Source of the DNA: Actinomadura sp. J1-007
Lineage (GTDB): Bacteria; Actinomycetota; Actinomycetes; Streptosporangiales; Streptosporangiaceae
DNA length: 64,000 nucleotides
Direction of reading: 5' to 3'
NCBI RefSeq assembly: GCF_009793335.1
Contig: NZ_WING01000001.1
Span: forward strand, 3,286,001 to 3,350,000
Below, one piece after another: positions 58,563 through 64,000 of the stretch. The first letter of the stretch is position 1. Each line of letters begins with the position of its first letter. Below the pieces are notes generated by a model. It had not been told where the DNA came from. It ran no database searches and saw only the letters and a program-made list of their open reading frames with translations. The position numbers were made by a program, and so were the translations under genes.

Positions 58563-60175
58563 TCAGGCGGGGGAGCCGTGGACGGTTACCTCGTTGAGCT
58601 TGGCCTTGAAGCCGGCGGGGACGTCGTTGGTGAACCAGATCAGGACGTACTGGCCGACGACGTCCTTGGAGGCGTTGATGCTGAAGCCGCCGTGGCGGGC
58701 CGTTTCCTGGCCTGCGAGGCGCATGGCCTCGAACGCCTCGGACTTGCCGATGCGCAGCTGGATCGGCACGCCGCCGACCGGGGTCTGCACGGTGACCTTG
58801 CTGACGTGGACCGGCTTGCCCATGTTGAGGACGACGCCGAAGCCGTTGGCGAGGTTGCCGAAGCGTGCGGACTTGTAGGTCTGGGTCTCCCAGAACGTCC
58901 TCGGATCGCCGTCGTAGACCGCTTCGGGGTGCTTGTTGATCTGGAGGTCGTGGGAGCCCTGGGTCAGGCGTTCCACGGCGCGTGCCTGCACCGGCTTCAG
59001 TTCGACCGACTTCGGCCTGGGGGGCGCGCTGGACGGCTGGGCGCGGTCGGATGGGCCCTTCCCACCGGAGTCGGAGTCGTCGCCGGTGAGCGCCCACGCG
59101 CCGAGGCCCACGATGACGGTGAGCGCGGCGGCGGCGACGCCGATGAGCGCGCGGTTCTTGCCGGTGGAGGCGCGGGGCGGCGGGATCGAGGCGGCCGTCG
59201 TCGGCGCGGGCGGTGAGGTGGACGCCTGGTGGCCGTGCGCGGCGTGCGAGCGGCGCTGCGGCTGGGCGGCGGTCCGTTCGCGGCGGTGCGTGGGGGCGGG
59301 GCCGGGTGCTGCTGCGTCTCGGTGGACGAGGAGGGCGCGGGCCGGGCCGTCGAACGGGGCGCGGGCGGCTGGGCGTTGCCGAGCCCGGCGAACAGCGGCA
59401 GCGGCGTGCGCGGGACGCCGCGCAGGGCCTTGGCGAGGTCGGCGGGGGTCTCCAGCGGAGCCTGGTCGCCGGCGCCGAGGCAGCGGCACACGATCGCGTC
59501 GATCGCGTGGGAGATGCCCGCCTGCACCTGCCGGGGGGCCTTGACGACGCCTCCGGCCTCGGGCGCGGGCGGCAGCGACGAGCGGCGGCTCTCCGGCTCG
59601 TCCGGGACGACGGGCCAGTGCGCGGTGAGCGCGGCGTACAGCATCCGGCCGAGGCCGCGGACGTCCTCGCCGGCGGGGTCGTCGGAGTAGCAGTCGCCGA
59701 GGACGGCGTCGGTGGCGACGCCGAGCAGCTTGACGGTGCCGCCGGTCGTCCAGACGAGGTCGCGGGGCGTCAGGCACAGGTGCGCGAGCCCGGCGGCGTG
59801 CGCGGCGGCGATCGCCTCGGCCGCCTCGTACAGCAGGGTCGCGGCGCGGCCGGGCTCCAGCGGCGCCTTGGCGAGCATCTGCTCCAGGGTCTCGCCGACC
59901 ACCCACTCGCTCACCACGTAGGCGCTCTCGCCGGAGTCGTCGGCGTCGAACACCTGGGTGAGGCGCGGGTCGGTCAGGCGGCTCGCGGCGCGGGCGGAGG
60001 TGACGACCTCGCCGACGCGCGGGAAGCCGGGCTCGAAGGTGCGGACGGCGACGGCCCTGGCGAGGATCTCGTCGATGGCCTTCCAGAGGGAGGAGCCGCC
60101 CGCGTCGCTGATGCGCTCCTCAAGCCGGTAGCGGCCGGCGAGACGGGTGCCGGGCTCGATGACTGACGTGCTCAC
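58563..60175 (-). pseudogene. membrane pseudokinase partner of MurJ, frameshifted
   Basis: About 537 codons in two frames. Frame A (ATG 60175) is a kinase-like fold without catalytic residues: the Gly loop is degenerate (LEERISDAGGSSLWKA), the ATP Lys is Arg (VAVRTF), HRD is replaced (LAHLCLTPRDLV) and DFG is absent (KLLGVATDAVL). After a Pro-rich linker, frame B carries a membrane helix (RALIGVAAAALTVIVGLGAW) and an outer F5/8-type C-like domain (DLQINKHPEAVYDGDPRTFW, SKVTVQTPVGGVP, LIWFTNDVPAG). The same modules are fused to MurJ in mycobacteria (MviN/Rv3910); here the gene follows murJ. The frame break is in GC runs near 59215-59310. It may regulate lipid II export through FhaA-like proteins. 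Confidence 0.82.
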
Positions 60176-60368
60176 GGCAACGTCCTGCGCAGGTGGTCAG
60201 ATCCCATGTTCGTGGCGTGGCAGCTTACGCCTCCGACCCTCCTCTTTGCGTTCCCCAGGGTGTCGCCCCGCAAGCCGTAGTCCCCCACATGGTAGTGGCT
60301 ACACCGGGGAGTGGCTGCCTTATCCGCGCGCGTCCTGTGTACTTTGCCACTCTTCACCGGAACGGCCG

Positions 60369-63320
60369 TCATCGGCGACCCGGAATGCGGGACGAGATCG
60401 TCGAGATCATCGTCTGCACCTCGCCGACGCGCATCAGCTTCGCGAACAGCAGGTACAGCACGCCGCCGCCCGCGCTGCCGACCACGAGCGAGATCACGCC
60501 GGGGACGAGCCCGGCGCCCATCCCGGCCTCCAGCACGGCGTGCGCGGCGTACGCGAAACCGACCAGCGGCCACAGCGCGACCGCCAGTTTCAGGTACGTC
60601 ACGAAGACCCGCCGCCCGTCCATGCCGCCGAGCCGGCGCCGCAGGACGGCCCAGCCGACGACGGCGCCGATCGTCTGGGCGAGGCCGAAACCGGCCGCGA
60701 TGCCCACGATGATCTTGTCGGTGGGCAGCAGGTTGTAGGCGGCCAGCGCCATCGCGATGTTGGTGGCGACGACCGCCACGCTGATGAACGCCGGGGTGCG
60801 GGTGTCCTGCATCGCGTAGAAGACCCGCAGCATGAGCTGGTAGGCGGCGAACGGCACGAGCGCGACCGCGAACGCCTCCAGCACGTTGGCGATGACCTGG
60901 GCGTTGCCGACCGTGGTCTGGCCGTGCGCGAACAGCACCACGGTGATGTCGGGCGCGAGCACGGCCATCAGCGCCGCCGCCGGGAGGATGACCACCGAGC
61001 AGAGCCGCAGGCCGCTGGAGAAGTCGTCGCGGACCTCCTGCATCCGGCCGGACGCGGCGTGCTCGCTCATCCGGGGCAGCAGCGCGGTGATCACCGAGAC
61101 GCCGATGATCGCGTACGGGAGCTGGAAGAGCTGGTAGGCGTTGAAGTACGGGGTGTACCCGACGTCGCCGAGGCCCTCCTCGCGGCCGAGCACGCCCGCC
61201 GCGTTGCCGAGCCGGGTCGTCACCGCGAACCCGACCTGCGTGATCACCACGTAGCTGAGGGTCCAGACGGCCATCCGCCCCATCTGGCCGAGCTCGCCCT
61301 TGCGGAAGTCGAGCCGCGGGCGCCAGCGGAACCCGGAGCCGCGCAGCGACGGCCACAGCGCCAGCGTCTGGAGCGCCATGCCGCCGATCGTGCCGCCCGC
61401 CAGCAGCCCGACCTGCCCGTCGGAGACCGAGCCGGGCGTCACCGTATCGCTGCTGACCAGCAGGAACGCGGCGGCCGTGCAGCAGATCACGATGTTGTTC
61501 AGCACCGGCGCCCACATCGGCGCGCCGAACCGCTTGCGGGTGTTGAGGATCGCTCCGGAGAACGCGCTGACGCCGAGGAAGAAGATCTGCACGGCGAACA
61601 GCCGCGCGAACATCACCGCGAGGTCGCGCTGGTCGCCCTTCATCCCGCCGCCGTACAGGGAGATGAACACCGGGCCGAGCGCCACCGCGACCGCCGTGAT
61701 GACGGCGAGTCCGAGCACCGCCAGGGTGAACAGCCGCTGCTCGTAGCGTGCGCCGTACGCCGCGTCCCGTTCCCGTGCCCGGACGATCAGCGGCACGACG
61801 ACGGCCGTCAGCACGCCGCCGAGCAGCAGGTCGTACACGATGAACGGAACGGTGTTGGCGGTGTTGTAGGCGTCGGCGAGCGCGCCGGTGCCGAGGGCGG
61901 CGACCAGCATCGCCGTGCGCAGGAACCCGGTGACGCGGGACGCCAGCGTGCCGATCGCCATGACGGCGCCCGACTTCAGGATCCCGGACGCGCCGCCGCC
62001 CTTCTCCTCCTCGACGGGAGGCGTGGGCGGTTCGGCGCCGTCGGGCAGCGGTACGTCAACCGCCGTTTCCACCGCGGTGTTTGCCATGCCTGGGGGAACG
62101 CTCGGTGGAGCCCCCATCCCCTGGCGATTCGTCATCGGAGAGCCCTGCGGGCCCTGATTCGCGCCGTACCCCTGGGCCGGACCCTGTCCACGCGGTGTCG
62201 GCCCCTGTCCGTACGCCTGGCCCGTCGGCGCCTGATGGCGTCCCTGGCCCTGCGCCGGGTTCATCGGCGGATTCGGGGACGGACTCCGGGGCGGACCCAT
62301 TGGTCGGCCCTGGTTCCGCCCCTGTTCCTGCCCGTACCCCTGTCCGTGCCTGGGGTCCTGTGGCCGATAGCCCTGTCCCTGCCCCTGGCTCTGGGGCGCG
62401 TGTCGCTCCGGGGGCGGTCCCTGGGGAGCCGGTGTCTGGGGTGGCGGTGGTGGACGTCGCGGGGTCTGTCCCTGCGGAGGCTGCCCCGGATAGCCCTGCT
62501 GTGCTGGGTGATCCCGCCTCGGTCCCGGTCCCTGCCCCTGCTGTCCCTGAGGAGCCTGCGGGGATCGTGGGTTCTGCTGCTGTGAAGCCGGGTGCGGGCG
62601 TGCCGGCGGTTGGGGTGCCTGGGGCTGGGGTGCCGGATAGTACGGATGGCCCTGCCCCTGTGGACCCTGTCCAGGTGTCGAAGGCGCCTGCGGAGGCGGA
62701 GGGCTCTGAGGTTGTTGAGAACGAGGAGGCCCTTGGGGGCCCTGGGGGCGGGGAGGGCCCTGGGGTGGTCGCGCGGGATATCCCTGCGCCTGCCCCTGGG
62801 GTCCCCGCGTCTGCGGAGGCGGAGGAGCCTGGTAGCCCTGGCCCCGTTGGCCCGTTCCCGGTGCTTGCCGTTGACCCGGCCCCGGTGGCTGCTGACCCGG
62901 TGCCTGGCCCGGTCCCGGACGTGGGGCCTGCTGGCCCGGACGGGCCTGGCCCTGCGGACCCGGGCGTCCTTGTCCCTGTCCCGGCGGACCTTGACGTCCC
63001 TGCCCCTGGCCCTGGTCCGGTGCCGGACGGCTCTGGCCCTGGGGTGTCTGCGGGTAGCCGGGGCGGCCCGGAGGAGGCTGTGGCGCCCGGCCCGCCGGAG
63101 CGCCCGGAGTCGTCCGGGGCGGGGCTCCGTGTGGCCCCGGACCCTGGGTCGGTTGGACGCGGGTCTCCTGGGCTCCCTGGTCCTCCGGGTAGCCCTGTGG
63201 GGGGTAGCCCGGTTCCGGGGTCGGGTAGCCCGGTTCCGGCGACGCCGCCTCCGGGGGCTCCGCCCCCGGCCGCCCCGTGGGCTCCGGCGTTCGCTGGTCC
63301 CTCTCCCGTCGACCCCTCAC
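60369..63320 (-). CDS. murJ: lipid II flippase MurJ with long disordered N-terminus
   Basis: 983 residues from the GTG at 63320 (GGAGG 6 bases upstream). The first ~430 residues are a Gln/Pro/Gly-rich cytosolic segment (GPGQGRPGPQGQ and QAPRPGPGQ-like). Then 14 membrane helices of the MOP/MviN type: SGILKSGAVMAIGTLASRVTGFLRT, ADAYNTANTVPFIVYDLLLGG, FFLGVSAFSGAILNTRKRFG, GYTPYFNAYQLFQLPYAIIGVSV, ALLPRMSEH, YQLMLRVFYAMQDTRTPAF. MurJ flips lipid II for peptidoglycan. It shares 1.26 kb with the end of the DUF6049 frame, so the exact start is uncertain. Confidence 0.93.
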   Translation of the reverse strand: MRGRRERDQRTPEPTGRPGAEPPEAASPEPGYPTPEPGYPPQGYPEDQGAQETRVQPTQGPGPHGAPPRTTPGAPAGRAPQPPPGRPGYPQTPQGQSRPAPDQGQGQGRQGPPGQGQGRPGPQGQARPGQQAPRPGPGQAPGQQPPGPGQRQAPGTGQRGQGYQAPPPPQTRGPQGQAQGYPARPPQGPPRPQGPQGPPRSQQPQSPPPPQAPSTPGQGPQGQGHPYYPAPQPQAPQPPARPHPASQQQNPRSPQAPQGQQGQGPGPRRDHPAQQGYPGQPPQGQTPRRPPPPPQTPAPQGPPPERHAPQSQGQGQGYRPQDPRHGQGYGQEQGRNQGRPMGPPRSPSPNPPMNPAQGQGRHQAPTGQAYGQGPTPRGQGPAQGYGANQGPQGSPMTNRQGMGAPPSVPPGMANTAVETAVDVPLPDGAEPPTPPVEEEKGGGASGILKSGAVMAIGTLASRVTGFLRTAMLVAALGTGALADAYNTANTVPFIVYDLLLGGVLTAVVVPLIVRARERDAAYGARYEQRLFTLAVLGLAVITAVAVALGPVFISLYGGGMKGDQRDLAVMFARLFAVQIFFLGVSAFSGAILNTRKRFGAPMWAPVLNNIVICCTAAAFLLVSSDTVTPGSVSDGQVGLLAGGTIGGMALQTLALWPSLRGSGFRWRPRLDFRKGELGQMGRMAVWTLSYVVITQVGFAVTTRLGNAAGVLGREEGLGDVGYTPYFNAYQLFQLPYAIIGVSVITALLPRMSEHAASGRMQEVRDDFSSGLRLCSVVILPAAALMAVLAPDITVVLFAHGQTTVGNAQVIANVLEAFAVALVPFAAYQLMLRVFYAMQDTRTPAFISVAVVATNIAMALAAYNLLPTDKIIVGIAAGFGLAQTIGAVVGWAVLRRRLGGMDGRRVFVTYLKLAVALWPLVGFAYAAHAVLEAGMGAGLVPGVISLVVGSAGGGVLYLLFAKLMRVGEVQTMISTISSRIPGRR

Positions 63321-64000
63321 CGGCTGCCTCCGCTTTCCGGCGGCGCCTTGCTCGCATGGCCCGCACTCCGACGCCCACGAAGAGTACGGCAAGTCCGCCG
63401 CCGATGATGAGCAGCGACAGCTGCCCGTACCCGGTGGTACGGATGGTGATGTCCTCGCCGGCGCCGAACTTCCTGCTGCGCGGTCCCGGCGTCATCAGTT
63501 GCAGGTGGACACGGAAGTTCCCGTTCCCCGCAGCCTGCGCCGGAATCCACTTCTGGACCTTCTGCCCGGAATCGAGCACGATCTCGCGGTCGCGCTCGTC
63601 GAGCTGGCCGATCTGGAGCTTGGCGCGGTTCTCGGACTCGGCCGTCAGCAGGACCTTGATGCGCTGGTCGCGCAGCTCGTTGACGATGGTCACGGGGAAC
63701 TTGCCGGAGCTGCCCGCGAGGGACCTCCGGCGTTGCGGGTTGATGATGATGCGGACGCGGTTCATGTCGTCGGCGAGCTCGTCGGACAGCTCGTCGCGGG
63801 CCGCGTGCGCGCGCCCGTACCGCCCGCGCCACGCCGCCGACTCCAGCCGCAGGATGGCGCGCTCGTAGCTGATGTGGCGCTCGTCGGCGAGGACGGCCGA
63901 GAAGCTGGACGCGCGCCGGGCGACGCCGCGCACGCCGTCGAGGTACTTCACCGACAGCTCGCTGTTCTCGTACCGCTCGGGGTAGCCCTGGAACGCGCGG
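62056..64000 (-). CDS. DUF6049 family protein, C-terminal part (5' end beyond window)
   Basis: The gene begins right of the window. Seen: SVLADERHISYERAIL-like helices, then a beta-domain (INPQRRRSLAGSSGKFPVTIV, VLLTAESENRAKLQIGQL, VHLQLMTPGPRSRKFG) and a membrane helix (LSLLIIGGGLAVLFVGVGVRAM) with a basic RARRRRK stop-transfer. That is the standard DUF6049 end, and the protein normally stops soon after. Here the frame stays open for another ~410 codons of Gly/Pro/Ser/Thr-rich sequence to 62056, overlapping murJ. A TGA in the next frame at 63317-63319 (GTGA with the murJ start) would give a normal-sized protein if one base were different upstream. DUF6049 lies next to murJ in most actinomycetes and may be an outside partner of cell-wall export. 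Confidence 0.7.
   Translation of the reverse strand, partial: RAFQGYPERYENSELSVKYLDGVRGVARRASSFSAVLADERHISYERAILRLESAAWRGRYGRAHAARDELSDELADDMNRVRIIINPQRRRSLAGSSGKFPVTIVNELRDQRIKVLLTAESENRAKLQIGQLDERDREIVLDSGQKVQKWIPAQAAGNGNFRVHLQLMTPGPRSRKFGAGEDITIRTTGYGQLSLLIIGGGLAVLFVGVGVRAMRARRRRKAEAAGEGSTGEGPANAGAHGAAGGGAPGGGVAGTGLPDPGTGLPPTGLPGGPGSPGDPRPTDPGSGATRSPAPDDSGRSGGPGATASSGPPRLPADTPGPEPSGTGPGPGAGTSRSAGTGTRTPGSAGPGPSGPAGPTSGTGPGTGSAATGAGSTASTGNGPTGPGLPGSSASADAGTPGAGAGISRATTPGPSPPPGPPRASSFSTTSEPSASAGAFDTWTGSTGAGPSVLSGTPAPGTPTAGTPAPGFTAAEPTIPAGSSGTAGAGTGTEAGSPSTAGLSGAASAGTDPATSTTATPDTGSPGTAPGATRAPEPGAGTGLSATGPQARTGVRAGTGAEPGPTNGSAPESVPESADEPGAGPGTPSGADGPGVRTGADTAWTGSGPGVRRESGPAGLSDDESPGDGGSTERSPRHGKHRGGNGG

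Noticed and set aside
60176..60368. GGGAAC...CGTAAG sequence before the pseudokinase as an ECF promoter
   Set aside because: Spacing is about 20 bases rather than 16-17, so I do not call it.

Overview
This window comes from a high-GC actinomycete chromosome. The gene content (parAB, rsmG, jag, yidC, yidD, rnpA, rpmH, dnaA, dnaN, gnd, recF, dciA, gyrB, gyrA, DUF3566, tRNA-Ile) is the classic actinobacterial origin region. GC content, frequent GTG/TTG starts, the 39-residue DLW protein, SCO7613-like and DUF6343/6458/6504 proteins, and the sigM/trx/murJ tail point to Streptosporangiales, most likely the Thermomonosporaceae (Actinomadura-like). The family-level call is inference.

Layout. 1-3.2 kb: the end of a CocE-type hydrolase, a DUF1737 protein, a secreted B-lectin and a tyrosine integrase remnant against tRNA-Ala. 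3.5-8.6 kb: small unknown genes, two XRE/TPR regulators, two HAD phosphatases and the DLW-39 peptide. 8.8-26.4 kb: accessory metabolism and secreted proteins (SDR, aldo-keto reductase, M64 peptidase, a subtilase with two RCC1 propellers, an SOD-like protein, SGNH hydrolase, SCO7613-type membrane protein, FrnE, Gfo/Idh/MocA). 26.9-41.2 kb: tRNA-Ile, DUF3566, gyrA, gyrB, dciA, recF, gnd, dnaN, oriC, dnaA, all leftward. 41.8-48.5 kb: rpmH-rnpA-yidD-yidC-jag, then rsmG-parA-parB, rightward. 48.5-50.9 kb: a gene-free, repeat-rich stretch holding five parS sites. 50.9-64 kb: ddl, aminotransferase, GNAT, trxA/trxB under a SigR-type promoter, a dienelactone hydrolase, sigM with its anti-sigma factor, a pseudokinase, murJ and DUF6049.

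How it works together. DnaA opens oriC between dnaA and dnaN; DnaN, DciA, RecF and gyrase serve the fork; ParA/ParB act on the parS cluster 9-13 kb from oriC to segregate origins. RpmH, RnpA, YidD, YidC and Jag link ribosome, RNase P and membrane insertion. Trx and SigM genes handle thiol and envelope stress; MurJ and its pseudokinase partner export lipid II.

Main surprises: (a) a seven-bladed RCC1 propeller inserted between the catalytic Asp and His of a subtilase, with a second propeller behind it; (b) oriC-like DnaA-box clusters 25 kb and 11 kb away from oriC; (c) a DnaA with a linker of about 400 residues; (d) a 1.26-kb same-strand overlap of the murJ and DUF6049 reading frames; (e) at least five single-base frameshifts, several at G/C runs and one in the essential dciA, which suggests residual assembly indels.
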